Below the pieces are notes generated by a model. It ran no database searches. It was not told where the DNA came from and saw only the letters and a list, made by a program, of their open reading frames with translations. The position numbers and the translations under genes are program-made. A stretch of 64,000 bases of DNA from Chitinophaga pinensis (GTDB taxonomy: Bacteria > Bacteroidota > Bacteroidia > UKL13-3): positions 79,915-143,914 of the forward strand of contig CAMARW010000007.1 of assembly GCA_945860865.1 (NCBI GenBank). Reading direction: 5' to 3'. Positions within the stretch are counted from its first letter, which is position 1; each line of letters begins with the position of its first letter. Positions 1-8,674 of the stretch are shown here, in pieces.

Positions 1-244
1 AGGAATTTTGTTTCATATTAACCGAGAGGTAACTGATGGAAAAATTAAGAAAAGCATACGTTTTACTCACGAGGGAACATCATATGCTTTCCAAGAATTG
101 GTTCAGGCCATAACCTTTAAAGATTTTGAAAAGTTATTTAGCCTGGCTGGTTTTACCATCATAGATTGTTTTGGTGCTTATGATTTATCAGCTTTTAACG
201 AAAGTAATAGCGATAGACTTATTATTATTGCTCAAAAAAATTAA
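1..244 (+). CDS. C-terminal end of a SAM-dependent methyltransferase (partial)
   Basis: The frame is already open at base 1 and ends at TAA 242-244, so only about the last 80 residues of a gene starting outside the window are present. The tail resembles class I SAM-dependent methyltransferases: a helix-strand unit with F-x-x-L-F-x-x-A-G-F-x-I-x-D-x-F-G-x-Y-D-L, then a final strand S-D-R-L-I-I-I-A-Q-K. In that fold these form the last antiparallel strands. The SAM-binding glycine loop would lie upstream and cannot be seen, so the substrate is unknown. Three bases separate it from the PAP2 gene, so the two are probably co-transcribed. Confidence 0.6.
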   Translation, partial: GILFHINREVTDGKIKKSIRFTHEGTSYAFQELVQAITFKDFEKLFSLAGFTIIDCFGAYDLSAFNESNSDRLIIIAQKN

Positions 245-247
245 GTC

Positions 248-802
248 ATGCTGCAGCAATTACTCGATTTAGATAGGCGTTTTTTTATTGCTATAAACAA
301 TGGTTTAGCCAATCCTGTGCTCGATTTTTTGACGCCATACCTGCGTACACAAGAAATTTGGTACCCGCTTTATGCTGTTTTTTTATTTTTTATTATCAAA
401 GAATATGGCAAACAAAGCTGGAAAATTATTTTGGCTATTATTCTTTTACTTGTGGTATCCGACCAATTTAGTGCAAACCTTGTGAAAGGTACTTTTATGC
501 GCCTTAGGCCTTGCGCTGAACCTAGTTTGCAAGGCATAACAAGGCATTTAATTGAGCGCTGCGCGGGCTATAGTTTTATGTCGGCTCACGCTACCAATCA
601 TTTTGCTTTGGCTATGTTTTTTTCTTTTTGCTTTCAAAAACAAAAATGGCTTTTGCCAACCATGTTATTTTGGGCTTTTGCTATTTCTTTTTCACAAGTA
701 TACGTAGGTGTGCATTATCCTTTAGATGTGATAGCTGGTGGTTGTACTGGCGCTTTATTTGGTGTTGCTTTCTCAAGGTATGTTTTTAAATATATAAGGT
801 AA
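248..802 (+). CDS. PAP2-family membrane phosphatase
   Basis: A 184-residue membrane protein with the three motifs of type 2 phosphatidic acid phosphatases. They are K80 to R87-P88 (KxxxxxxRP), S-A-H at 112-114 in place of PSGH, and a third motif ending H156-x-x-x-D160 in a G-V-H-Y-P-L-D context. About five hydrophobic segments are visible. Family members remove phosphate from lipid phosphates such as undecaprenyl pyrophosphate or phosphatidic acid at the outer face of the inner membrane; the substrate here is inferred only. The arginine that usually opens the third motif (SR) is Q150. It sits between the methyltransferase end and the ZIP transporter with 2-3 base gaps, suggesting one operon. 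Confidence 0.85.
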   Translation: MLQQLLDLDRRFFIAINNGLANPVLDFLTPYLRTQEIWYPLYAVFLFFIIKEYGKQSWKIILAIILLLVVSDQFSANLVKGTFMRLRPCAEPSLQGITRHLIERCAGYSFMSAHATNHFALAMFFSFCFQKQKWLLPTMLFWAFAISFSQVYVGVHYPLDVIAGGCTGALFGVAFSRYVFKYIR

Positions 803-804
803 GT

Positions 805-1536
805 ATGAGTTATTGGTGGTTTTTATTGTTACCAGTTGGTCCGCTTGCGGGCAGTTATTTGGCTATTAAAAGCGCCAAAAAGTTTTCTAAACAGCTCAAT
901 TGGTTCTTGGCATTTGCAGGAGCTTACTTGCTGGGAATAACATTATTAAGTCTAATTCCAGAAGTTTTTCAAACTTTTGATCCTTACAAGGGATTATTGG
1001 TTTTATTGGGTTTCTTTTTTCAAATATTTTTGGAGCGTTATTCTGAAGGTATAGAGCACGGACACATACACATGCACAATCACCTTAAAAACAAGGTTAT
1101 TCCTATCGGAATTGTTGCTTCTATGAGTTTACATTCTTTTACAGAGGGATTTCCTTTAGGCGCTTTATGGGTGAACCAAAACACGAGTTTTTATTCTCTT
1201 TTATTTGGCATCATAATCCATGAAGTTCCGGCGGCTTTTGCTTTGTTAAGCATTTTAAAAGGCATTCAATTGTCTAATATTTCTCTCCGAAACATCAGCT
1301 TAATTTACGGATTTATGGCGCTATTTGGTGCTGCTATTAGTGTTTATCTTAAAGCTAGTATCAATGAAGAATTCTTTGATTATTTTATGGCTTTCGTAGT
1401 TGGTACTTTCTTGCATATTTCTACAACCATTTTGTTCGAAAACAGCGAACAACATCATTTTAGCAAACAAAAATTAATAGCCGTTTTGTTAGGAATAGGT
1501 ATCGCTGCTATTATCAGCATTGGCTTTCATGCTTAA
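805..1536 (+). CDS. ZIP-family divalent metal transporter
   Basis: A 243-residue protein with about seven to eight hydrophobic segments and the paired metal-site helices of ZIP transporters: H110-S-F-T-E114-G in one and H139-E140-V-P in the next. These are the residues that carry Zn2+ or other divalent metals across the membrane in this family. A histidine-rich loop (residues 85-93, H-G-H-I-H-M-H-N-H) precedes them, as in many ZIP proteins that sense or collect zinc. It starts two bases after the PAP2 gene. Its last four bases overlap the convergent TonB-dependent receptor gene. The exact metal cannot be told from sequence. Confidence 0.88.
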   Translation: MSYWWFLLLPVGPLAGSYLAIKSAKKFSKQLNWFLAFAGAYLLGITLLSLIPEVFQTFDPYKGLLVLLGFFFQIFLERYSEGIEHGHIHMHNHLKNKVIPIGIVASMSLHSFTEGFPLGALWVNQNTSFYSLLFGIIIHEVPAAFALLSILKGIQLSNISLRNISLIYGFMALFGAAISVYLKASINEEFFDYFMAFVVGTFLHISTTILFENSEQHHFSKQKLIAVLLGIGIAAIISIGFHA

Positions 1537-3722
1537 TTAAAATCATAACTCAGGCTGAACCAAAAGTTTCTTCCGGCACCGCTAATTCCGCTTGCAAAGG
1601 TCCGGTAGTTCTGGTCTAGTATATTGTCTATGCCCGCATTTAATCCCAAAGCATTATTTTTCAAAAGGCGGTAACTTCCTCTCATGTTAATGGTGGCCCA
1701 TCCGGGTAGGCCGTTCTCTGTTGCATACTGTATATTATCTTCACCTAGCAGGTAGTATTGGCTTAGCGGTTTAGCAGCGCTCAGGATACTGTTTAGGCTA
1801 ATTTGCCATTGCTTCTTTTGATACAGTATTTCTACTCTACCAAACATAGGCGGTATATGGTCTAATGGCATAAGGCTGTCGCCTAAAATTTTACCCATAC
1901 TTTTGTTTAGGCTTCCAATTATTTTAACCGTTTTGTGTAATTGGTATTTCAATCCCAAATGGTAACCCAATATGCGGGCCTCTTGGGCATTTTGGGTGCT
2001 GAAAACGGGGGTAATAATTCCATCAAATTCTTGACTATCTAATCCATTACTTTTTGTAAAAAGCGCATTCCAAACATGGGTATAATATAAGTTTGCTTCT
2101 ATTTGCCAATTTTTTCTGATGCGAGCATCTAATCCAATTTCTTGGGTAATGGCTTGTTCTGGTTTTAAGTTTTGATTGGGAACTATTAAAATACTTCCAG
2201 GTCTCGAATCAAATACTTTCCCTATATCATCTACATTAGGTAAACGAAAAGCATTACCCACATTGCCATAAATTCTAAGTTGTTTGTTGGCCATAAACAC
2301 CAATCCAATATTGGCAGAAACGGGCGCATAACGCTGCTTTATTTGATTGGGTAAAAACGAAAAAAAACTTTTATCGCTAAAGTTACTTTGCAGGGTATTG
2401 TAATTTAATCTTATCCCTTCGGTAAGTATCCATCTTTGGTTAAATTCCTGACTAACATGCAAGTATGCTCCAAAGGCTTGGGTGTGTGAGCCGCCATCCG
2501 GGTAGCGTGTACTAATATTTCTTTGTTGTGTAGTAATTAAATGGGTTGCAATAGCGCTAGATTCAATTTGGTTATAGGCATATTCCAATCCATAGCGTAT
2601 CTCATGTATTTTCCATTTTTTACGCATATCTATGTTTATAGAACCTACCCAAACTTTTTCTTTACGTTGGTTCAGCCATGGGTTACCAAAGTTTCTGGTA
2701 TTTCTGCTTTCATTTACTTGTTGTAAGGCCACAATTACGCGCATTTGGTCCCAACTCTTTCTAACCAAATGACTGCTAAATTGGTAATTTAGAAAGTGCA
2801 TTTTTTCTGGACCATAATACCAATCTCCAAAGCGCGGTAATTTATTTTCAAGTTCGCTTAACCGGTCGTAGCGTTGCACATTGCCTGTGGTAGAATAATA
2901 ATAGGAGAGGAGGTGCTCTGCATAAACTTTGGGTTGAAACCTTATTTTGGCCATCAAGTTTTGTTGCTGGTAGGCTGAACCAATTTGTTTGTGTGGGTTT
3001 GGATTTTGCACCACCCTATCCGAATCTCCAACGCGTTGCTGAAACACTTGGCGTAAACCCAAATCACCCATGGCAGCACTTCTGTTTTTGCCCTGAACCA
3101 AATCGTCAAATTTGGATTGAGAATAGTGAAACAAAACGCCCCAATTTTTATAGGCTGCTTGCGTGGTGAGCGATTGCGTTTGCTCTGCGTTTACACTGCT
3201 CATGCGCGATGTTACTGCAACTTGAATTGGCTTGTCTAAACTGGGTTTTAAACTCGTAAAATGCACAACCCCTCCCAATGCATCTGAACCGTACATGAGA
3301 GAACCTGGTCCGTATAAAACTTCTACTTTTTCTAGCATTTGTTGCTCTATACGTAAAACATTTTGTAGGTGGCCGCCTCTGTATATTGCATTGTTTAGCC
3401 TTATACCGTCTAAAACGAGTAAAACTTTATTGGCTTCAAATCCACGTAAAATTGGACTGCCGCCACCTTGCTGACTTTTTTGAATATATACATTGCCCGT
3501 TTCAAACAATAAATCTGCTGTGTTTTGTTTGTTTAAATGTAATATGTTTTTGCGTGTAATAAGATCAATTTGTCGGGGTAAGTCTTTGCGTTTTTCTTCA
3601 AACCTATCTGACGAAACCAGTAACTCCTGCATAGGCAATGCAAGGCTGTCTATATCTTGAGCCCATGCAATTTGAATGAACCCCAAATACCCAATCAAAC
3701 ATAAAATGGTTAACCTAAACAT
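1533..3722 (-). CDS. TonB-dependent outer membrane receptor (hemoglobin/transferrin receptor-like)
   Basis: A 729-residue precursor with a signal peptide ending about A-W-A-Q (residue 22). A plug domain follows (about 30-160): an early L-V-S-S-D-R-F segment, then S-P-I-L-R-G-F-E-A-N-K and L-L-V-L-D-G-I-R-L-N-N, ending in Y-G-P-G-S-L-M-Y-G-S-D-A-L-G-G. The rest is beta-barrel and ends in aromatic F-W-F-S-L-S-Y-D-F-N, the outer-membrane insertion signal. The plug wording is closest to the hemoglobin/transferrin/lactoferrin receptor branch, but vitamin or other metal-chelate ligands are possible. It follows the DCC gene by 27 bases, so it may be the last gene of the long minus-strand run. No SusD partner is present. 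Confidence 0.9.
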   Translation of the reverse strand: MFRLTILCLIGYLGFIQIAWAQDIDSLALPMQELLVSSDRFEEKRKDLPRQIDLITRKNILHLNKQNTADLLFETGNVYIQKSQQGGGSPILRGFEANKVLLVLDGIRLNNAIYRGGHLQNVLRIEQQMLEKVEVLYGPGSLMYGSDALGGVVHFTSLKPSLDKPIQVAVTSRMSSVNAEQTQSLTTQAAYKNWGVLFHYSQSKFDDLVQGKNRSAAMGDLGLRQVFQQRVGDSDRVVQNPNPHKQIGSAYQQQNLMAKIRFQPKVYAEHLLSYYYSTTGNVQRYDRLSELENKLPRFGDWYYGPEKMHFLNYQFSSHLVRKSWDQMRVIVALQQVNESRNTRNFGNPWLNQRKEKVWVGSINIDMRKKWKIHEIRYGLEYAYNQIESSAIATHLITTQQRNISTRYPDGGSHTQAFGAYLHVSQEFNQRWILTEGIRLNYNTLQSNFSDKSFFSFLPNQIKQRYAPVSANIGLVFMANKQLRIYGNVGNAFRLPNVDDIGKVFDSRPGSILIVPNQNLKPEQAITQEIGLDARIRKNWQIEANLYYTHVWNALFTKSNGLDSQEFDGIITPVFSTQNAQEARILGYHLGLKYQLHKTVKIIGSLNKSMGKILGDSLMPLDHIPPMFGRVEILYQKKQWQISLNSILSAAKPLSQYYLLGEDNIQYATENGLPGWATINMRGSYRLLKNNALGLNAGIDNILDQNYRTFASGISGAGRNFWFSLSYDFN

Positions 3723-3749
3723 GAGGTTGTAAGTAAGTATTTTTTTTGT

Positions 3750-4148
3750 TTAATCGAAAATAAATTGGTGCCTAAATTTTGCAGGCGGAACGGGGCAAAT
3801 GGCTAGTTTTTTGTGCCATTTAAATCTATTTTTGGCTACCCATTGGTATAGGTTCAGCAATAGTTTATGAGGTAATAATTGGCCAATAAGCAATATTCTA
3901 AAAGGCCATGGAAGGCAACTAATAATTTGAAAAATGGCTTTATGGTGTGTATAGATTTGATTGTTCATAAGCAATACAATTGAATCAAAGGAGGGGGTTT
4001 TGTATTTGGCCGGAATTTTTTCTGAGGCAGTTTTGCCTGACAAAGGGGCAAAATAAAAACTTGGTTGGGTGCCAAGTTTTAAAATTATCTTTATGAAATT
4101 ATTGCACAAGGCACAGTTTCCATCATAAAATAGGATGGGCTCGGCCAT
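3750..4148 (-). CDS. DCC family (DUF393) thiol-disulfide oxidoreductase-like protein
   Basis: A 132-residue protein opening with F-Y-D-G-N-C-A-L-C (residues 7-15), the D-x-x-C-x-x-C signature that names the DCC family (DUF393). The fold is thioredoxin-like, and a redox role of C12 and C15 is inferred from the family. No signal peptide is seen, so it should be cytoplasmic or membrane-associated. It follows the DUF983 gene by two bases at the end of the oxidase cluster. Such small CxxC proteins next to cox genes may help in metal or thiol handling, but nothing in the sequence proves this. Confidence 0.8.
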   Translation of the reverse strand: MAEPILFYDGNCALCNNFIKIILKLGTQPSFYFAPLSGKTASEKIPAKYKTPSFDSIVLLMNNQIYTHHKAIFQIISCLPWPFRILLIGQLLPHKLLLNLYQWVAKNRFKWHKKLAICPVPPAKFRHQFIFD

Positions 4149-4150
4149 AG

Positions 4151-4549
4151 TTATTTTTTGGCTAAATCTGGGTTGAACCTAATTGGCGAGAAGAAATATA
4201 TCATGAGCACGCGTGCATACCTATATGTGAGGGGAGAGGACAATAGTAAAGCACTAACAATGGGAATAATATAAGCGTAAAATCCAGCTTTCCCATTAGA
4301 AACCCACAAAGTAAAACCTCCTATAACCAGCATTAATCCCACTGTTAGTGCGTAACTTACATACATGGCTCCCCAGAAAAAACCTGGTTCAACTTCATAT
4401 TTTAAGCCACATACTTTGCAGTTGGTATCCATTTCCATAAACTTTTTAAGGTTATAAAATGGGTAGTTAAACATTTTACCACTTTGGCATTGTGGGCATT
4501 TTGACTTAATAATAGCTAAACCTTTGGATGCTTCGTATTTATCGCACAT
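4151..4549 (-). CDS. DUF983 family membrane protein with zinc-ribbon-like N-terminus
   Basis: A 132-residue protein with two CxxC pairs (C18/C21 and C44/C47) that look like a small zinc ribbon. Two hydrophobic segments follow (about 60-80 and 90-112). The linker E-P-G-F-F-W-G-A-M-Y-V-S-Y is the conserved core of DUF983. The family has no proven function, but in Bacteroidota and Proteobacteria it is repeatedly found beside cytochrome oxidase genes, as here. The position, between a small CxxC membrane protein and the DCC gene and downstream of SCO1, supports an accessory role in oxidase assembly, by inference. Confidence 0.8.
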   Translation of the reverse strand: MCDKYEASKGLAIIKSKCPQCQSGKMFNYPFYNLKKFMEMDTNCKVCGLKYEVEPGFFWGAMYVSYALTVGLMLVIGGFTLWVSNGKAGFYAYIIPIVSALLLSSPLTYRYARVLMIYFFSPIRFNPDLAKK

Positions 4550-4560
4550 TTTTTGAGGTA

Positions 4561-4833
4561 TTAAAGATGAGTTGAATTGTTTAATTTGGCTTCTAGCGTC
4601 TTTTTTTCTTTGTATTTCTTGTAATAAATAAAACCAAAAACACCTGCAATGGCATAAGGTAAAACGAGCAAATACATAATGCCATTGTTTAGGGTATTAC
4701 CCACGTTTGTGGTGCCTCTTTCTCTAGCCATTTCTAAATTGCTTTTACACATGGCACATTGGGCAGCAGCGGGTAAAGAGTAGATGCTAAAAACCAATAA
4801 AAGAATTAATACTATGCTTAGATATTTTTTCAT
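4561..4833 (-). CDS. Small exported membrane protein with CxxC, oxidase-cluster accessory
   Basis: A 90-residue protein with a signal peptide (to about A-A-A-Q, residue 25). The mature part begins immediately with C-A-M-C, a CxxC pair likely facing the periplasm. One transmembrane segment (about 52-70) and a lysine-rich tail follow. I know no named family for it. Similar small proteins occur between DUF420/SCO1 and DUF983 genes in Bacteroidota. Gaps of 9-11 bases to both neighbours suggest co-transcription. A metal or thiol role in CuA or heme assembly is a guess from the CxxC and the context. Confidence 0.65.
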   Translation of the reverse strand: MKKYLSIVLILLLVFSIYSLPAAAQCAMCKSNLEMARERGTTNVGNTLNNGIMYLLVLPYAIAGVFGFIYYKKYKEKKTLEAKLNNSTHL

Positions 4834-4842
4834 TTTGTTTTT

Positions 4843-5394
4843 TTAGTTTGGATAAAATGGACTAATCATTAAATAAACAATTACTCCCGTTACGGTTACG
4901 TATAACCAAATTGGGTAAGCAAATCTTACAATTTTTTTATGAAGCTCAACTTGCATTTGCAAGCCTCTGTAAAAGCTAATTAGGATAAGCGGCAAAACGA
5001 TTGCGGCTAAAATAATATGGCTCGTTAAAATGCTTAAGTAAAAAGTACGCAATGGATTATCTGCTGGGTAACTGGTTTCGGGCGCCATCCAATGGTATAA
5101 AACATAACTTACTAAAAAAACACTACTTAAGGCAAAAGCCATTAAATTAATGGTCTTATGTTTTTGTATATTCTTTTTCTTAATTTCAATTAAAGACCAA
5201 ATTAATAACACACTACAAGTTGCATTTATTATGGCGTTTAGTTTTGGTAAAAAATAGGTCCATGAGGGCAATTCTGCTGGCACAGGGAGTATCTTCCTAT
5301 TTAAAACAATTACTGCAATAAGAACAACTAAAGAGATGCCAATAGCAATTCTAAAAAACAACTTATCTTTACTTTCCTGGGTTGTGGTACTCAT
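4843..5394 (-). CDS. DUF420 family membrane protein
   Basis: A 183-residue protein with five hydrophobic segments. Its order and wording (K-L-N-A-I-I-N-A-T in the second segment, an H-x-x-x-x-x-A-A-I-V-L-P-L-I-L segment, a final Y-P-I-W-L-Y-V-T-V-T-G-V-I-V-Y) match the DUF420 family, relatives of the CtaM/YozB oxidase-assembly proteins of Bacillus. The start lies inside the end of the SCO1 gene (26-base overlap), which points to tight co-expression. A role in maturing the heme-copper oxidase is an inference from family and location. Confidence 0.82.
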   Translation of the reverse strand: MSTTTQESKDKLFFRIAIGISLVVLIAVIVLNRKILPVPAELPSWTYFLPKLNAIINATCSVLLIWSLIEIKKKNIQKHKTINLMAFALSSVFLVSYVLYHWMAPETSYPADNPLRTFYLSILTSHIILAAIVLPLILISFYRGLQMQVELHKKIVRFAYPIWLYVTVTGVIVYLMISPFYPN

Positions 5395-6022
5395 ATAACA
5401 ATACTTTTAAATCTTCCTCTAATCTTTTAATTTCAACGTCGCTATAACTATCGTAAACGCCTCTAATGCGCTTTTCTTTATCTATTATAATTAACTGCTG
5501 ACTGTGGTCAATTGTTTTATCTTCTATAGAAACAGGTAATAAGAAGCCTTGTCCAATTTTAAAGATTTCATCATTTGTGTTTGTTTTGGCAAAATGCCAA
5601 ATTTTAGGATCAGCCGAATATTTTTTAGCGTATTCGTTTAATACCTGAACCGAATCATTTAAAGGGTCAACAGTAAAACTTAGAAAATGAACTTCAGCAA
5701 ATTCTTTATATTTCTCATAAACTTTAGATAATCTTCTATTCATAGTAGGGCAAACATCTTCGCAAGAGGCGAAGAAAAAATTTGCAACAAAGATTTTGTC
5801 ATCAAAGCTAGCCAAGTTCAATTTTTTGTTACTTTGATCAGTTACCTCAAAATCGGGTATTTGATAATAAATGGTATCTTTTTGAAGTTTGCCATCAGGT
5901 GGAATGCGCTCACCAAAAATAGGCAGGGTAGTAAAATTGTGACTACCTGCGCTAAGCATATAAAAAATAACAACCGGAACTACAAGTAGTCCGGTTGCAA
6001 CCCAAAATCCTTTTCTTTTCAT
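5369..6022 (-). CDS. SCO1/SenC-type copper chaperone
   Basis: A 217-residue protein with an N-terminal membrane anchor (about 7-24) and a periplasmic thioredoxin-like domain. The copper ligands of the SCO family are present: C87-x-x-x-C91-P and H173 in a D-H-S context. The F-F-F-A-S-C-E-D-V-C-P wording is typical. SCO proteins deliver copper to, or reduce, the CuA site of cytochrome c oxidase subunit II, which is encoded further upstream in this cluster. Its start codon shares one base with the stop of the subunit IV gene. Confidence 0.92.
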   Translation of the reverse strand: MKRKGFWVATGLLVVPVVIFYMLSAGSHNFTTLPIFGERIPPDGKLQKDTIYYQIPDFEVTDQSNKKLNLASFDDKIFVANFFFASCEDVCPTMNRRLSKVYEKYKEFAEVHFLSFTVDPLNDSVQVLNEYAKKYSADPKIWHFAKTNTNDEIFKIGQGFLLPVSIEDKTIDHSQQLIIIDKEKRIRGVYDSYSDVEIKRLEEDLKVLLYEYHNPGK

Positions 6023-6354
6023 TATTTAATCCACCTAAGTAAATTGGTAAAATCACCTTCATTTAACATGAGGGCAACCAAGAAAACCACAAATGCCATA
6101 GGTAAAACAATCATGTACATAAGAGATTTGCGTTCAAACTTCATGTGCATGAAGATACCAACAATATAATAAGCTTTTACAATTCCTAAAATGATGAACA
6201 CCCAATTCTTCATCATATTTTGGTAAGGTAACAATATAAAATACAATACAATATCAACAATTGTAAAGGCAAATAAAATCCAAAATGTTTTCCAAATTTG
6301 GCTTTTCATGTCTTTAGGCGTTTCTGTGTGCTCTAAATGTTCTGTGTGTTCCAT
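6022..6354 (-). CDS. Cytochrome c oxidase subunit IV (prokaryotic type)
   Basis: A 110-residue protein with a short charged, histidine- and glutamate-rich N-terminus (E-H-T-E-H-L-E-H) and three transmembrane segments (about 20-43, 49-70 and 78-97). It has the M-H-M-K-F-E motif between the second and third helices that marks the bacterial COX4/CyoD-like family. This subunit packs against subunits I and III and stabilises the CuB centre in related oxidases. It lies 42 bases downstream of the first subunit III gene and one base overlaps SCO1. Confidence 0.88.
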   Translation of the reverse strand: MEHTEHLEHTETPKDMKSQIWKTFWILFAFTIVDIVLYFILLPYQNMMKNWVFIILGIVKAYYIVGIFMHMKFERKSLMYMIVLPMAFVVFLVALMLNEGDFTNLLRWIK

Positions 6355-6396
6355 TGTGTTATTATTAATGCGTTAAATAATATGATAATAAAGAAA

Positions 6397-7149
6397 TCAA
6401 ATGAGGTAGTAGAAGGTAAATACAAATACCCACACTAAATCTACGAAATGCCAATATAAACCTACTTTTTCAATCATTTCGTAATGACCTCTTTTTTCGT
6501 AAGTGCCATTTAAAACATTAAGGTATATAATAACATTGAGCATAACACCAGAAAACACGTGGAAACCGTGGAATCCAGTTACGATAAAGAATAATGCCGC
6601 AAATGATTTTGGTCCAAATGGATTTTCATATAACCTTGCGCCTTCTCCAATAAAAGTAGACCATTCCCAAGCCTGGCAACCTAAGAAAGCGGCACCACCA
6701 ATAATAGTTAATAACATGTATTTAGCCACTTCATCCTTTGCCATTCTATGTCCTGCTTCTACCGCTAATACCATAGTAACAGAGCTGAAAATGAGTATAA
6801 AAGTCATTAAGCTAACAAAAAACAATGGTAAATGCATACCGTGTACAAATGGGAAATGGTTAAAAACCAATTCTGGTGAAGGCCAATGATCTTGCACGAA
6901 TAAACCTGCTTGTTGCATTTGCTCAACAAAATTATCAGACAAATGAGCTAATGGTTTAACAATTTCATTGTGAATTGGAGATTGGAATGAATAACGGATA
7001 AATCCGTATGCAATTAATAATGATGAAAAAGTAAATGCATCCGAAAGTAAGAAGATCCACATCATCAACTTTCCATAGCTTACACTAAACGGAGACTTTC
7101 CGCCTCCCCATGTAAACTTGTTTTCAGTACTTAAAGTGTTTGTAGCCAT
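6397..7149 (-). CDS. Cytochrome c oxidase subunit III
   Basis: A 250-residue protein with about six to seven transmembrane helices. It carries the conserved C-terminal patterns of heme-copper oxidase subunit III: F-F-I-V-T-G-F-H-G-F-H-V-F-S-G and G-L-Y-W-H-F-V-D-L-V-W-V-F-V-F. A conserved glutamate lies in Q-A-W-E-W. It is followed by subunit IV and preceded, 33 bases away, by a second shorter subunit III-like gene. Having two subunit III homologues in tandem is common in Bacteroidota oxidase operons. The protein forms the oxygen-entry side of the complex in the inner membrane. Confidence 0.93.
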   Translation of the reverse strand: MATNTLSTENKFTWGGGKSPFSVSYGKLMMWIFLLSDAFTFSSLLIAYGFIRYSFQSPIHNEIVKPLAHLSDNFVEQMQQAGLFVQDHWPSPELVFNHFPFVHGMHLPLFFVSLMTFILIFSSVTMVLAVEAGHRMAKDEVAKYMLLTIIGGAAFLGCQAWEWSTFIGEGARLYENPFGPKSFAALFFIVTGFHGFHVFSGVMLNVIIYLNVLNGTYEKRGHYEMIEKVGLYWHFVDLVWVFVFTFYYLI

Positions 7150-7182
7150 TTTAAAATTTATGCTTGTTTTAAGGTAAATAAA

Positions 7183-7764
7183 TTATCTGTATAGATATAA
7201 AAATAGGTAAAGATAGATCCAAAGTATTCCAACAAAATGCCAATAAGTTGCGCACATGCCAGTGTAAAGCAAGTTCCCCGATTCTAATTTATTTCTCAAA
7301 GACTGAATAAATTGAATCAAAACAAAAATAACACCTCCCAACACGTGAAACAAATGCACTCCAGAAATAACATAAACAAATGAGTTTGATGGGTTTGAAA
7401 ACGCAAAAAATACGTTATCAGCGGTAAGTTGACCCCATGCTAAAACCTGTACATAGCAGAATGTTAATCCGAAGGCTAAGGTTAATCCCAATAAAAGCTT
7501 GGCTTGCGAAAGGCGGTTATTTTTTTGGGCCCATACTGAAAGTTGCATGGTTAAAGAAGAAAGCAAAACAAAAATAGTGTTCCAAGCAAATAAAGAAGGA
7601 AGATTAAATATTTCCCAATTACCTTCTCCTCTGCGCACAATGTATGCACTAGTAAAACCAGCAAATAGCATTACGCTTGCAACAATTAGTAACCACAAAA
7701 CAAATTTCTTTGGGTTAATGATGTAATTAGCATCTTCGGTATTTTTTATAGAGATATTTTCCAT
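7183..7764 (-). CDS. Second heme-copper oxidase subunit III-like protein
   Basis: A 193-residue, five-helix relative of subunit III. G-V-H-L-F-H-V-L-G-G (about 140-150) and T-Y-W-H-F-V-G-I-L-W-I-Y-L-Y-L match the last helices of the family, while the N-terminal two helices of the longer paralogue are reduced. The ATG at 7764 was chosen. An upstream TTG start at 7824 would overlap the ctaB end and add 20 residues unlike the family. The gene starts one base after the ctaB stop and precedes the 250-residue subunit III, so both are probably built into the same oxidase. Confidence 0.88.
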   Translation of the reverse strand: MENISIKNTEDANYIINPKKFVLWLLIVASVMLFAGFTSAYIVRRGEGNWEIFNLPSLFAWNTIFVLLSSLTMQLSVWAQKNNRLSQAKLLLGLTLAFGLTFCYVQVLAWGQLTADNVFFAFSNPSNSFVYVISGVHLFHVLGGVIFVLIQFIQSLRNKLESGNLLYTGMCATYWHFVGILWIYLYLFLYLYR

Positions 7765-7765
7765 G

Positions 7766-8674
7766 TTAAATTTTATCAAATAAGTAAGCCAATTGAACCA
7801 TTGGCAGGTAAATAAACGAGGCAAACATCAATTTTTTGGCTTCTGCTATTTCACAAGTTTTGAATAATCTAAAAGAATAATAAGTTAACATTAGACCTCC
7901 AATAATACCAACTATTGCAGAAATAAACCCACTAATTCCGTATTGATATGGCAACATCCCAATTGGTATTAAAGCTAAGCTAAAAACCAAGGCTTGAAAA
8001 GCTGTGCCTTTATCTCTACCTGGTGTAGAAGGTAACATTTTGAAACCTGCTCTTTTATAATCATCGTCTAATATCCATGCAATGCTCCAGAAATGTGGGA
8101 ATTGCCAAAAGAATTGAACCCCAAAAACAATTAATGCATTGGCATCAATTTTACCAGTAAAAGCAACCCAACCCAACAAGGTAGGGATAGCTCCTGGAAA
8201 GGCACCCACAAAAACAGATATGGGCGAAATGCGTTTTAACGGAGTATAAACAAAAGCATAGCTAATTAAGGCAATCAATGCCAACCAACCAGATAGTGGG
8301 TTTAAATAAAAGCTAATCAATACTACTCCCGAAATGCCTAAAATGGTGCTAAATATTGAAGCCTCAAGGGCACTCATTCTTTTTGTAGCCACCGGTCGGT
8401 TAGCTGTACGTACCATTAATTTATCGAAATCTTTTTCTATAACCTGATTGATGCCATTGCTTGCGCCTGTTACCAAAAAGCCACCCAAAGTTAATATAGC
8501 TACTTCAAACCAATTAATAGCACCTGTACTAGCTGTTAGGTAGGTAATTACAGAAGAAAACACCACCAAAGAAGTTAGGCGAAATTTAATCAATTGATTA
8601 TAATCCTGAACCTTCGCCCTGAAAAAACTCAGTTCGTTTGCGGTATCATTTGTATTTACAGCTTTTACTTTCAC
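7766..8674 (-). CDS. ctaB: Protoheme IX farnesyltransferase (heme O synthase)
   Basis: A 302-residue UbiA-superfamily prenyltransferase with about eight or nine membrane helices. The two Asp-rich loops that bind farnesyl diphosphate through Mg2+ are visible: N-x-x-x-E-K-D-F-D-K with T-A-N-R-P-V, and D-D-D-Y-K-R-A-G-F-K-M-L-P. It converts protoheme IX to heme O, the precursor of heme A used by subunit I. It overlaps the ctaA stop by four bases and is directly followed by a subunit III gene, so heme synthesis and oxidase subunits are co-expressed. Confidence 0.94.
   Translation of the reverse strand: MKVKAVNTNDTANELSFFRAKVQDYNQLIKFRLTSLVVFSSVITYLTASTGAINWFEVAILTLGGFLVTGASNGINQVIEKDFDKLMVRTANRPVATKRMSALEASIFSTILGISGVVLISFYLNPLSGWLALIALISYAFVYTPLKRISPISVFVGAFPGAIPTLLGWVAFTGKIDANALIVFGVQFFWQFPHFWSIAWILDDDYKRAGFKMLPSTPGRDKGTAFQALVFSLALIPIGMLPYQYGISGFISAIVGIIGGLMLTYYSFRLFKTCEIAEAKKLMFASFIYLPMVQLAYLFDKI

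Noticed and set aside
6503..6889. 128-codon open frame on the plus strand inside subunit III
   Set aside because: It is antisense to a conserved membrane protein and reads as low-complexity polar sequence.
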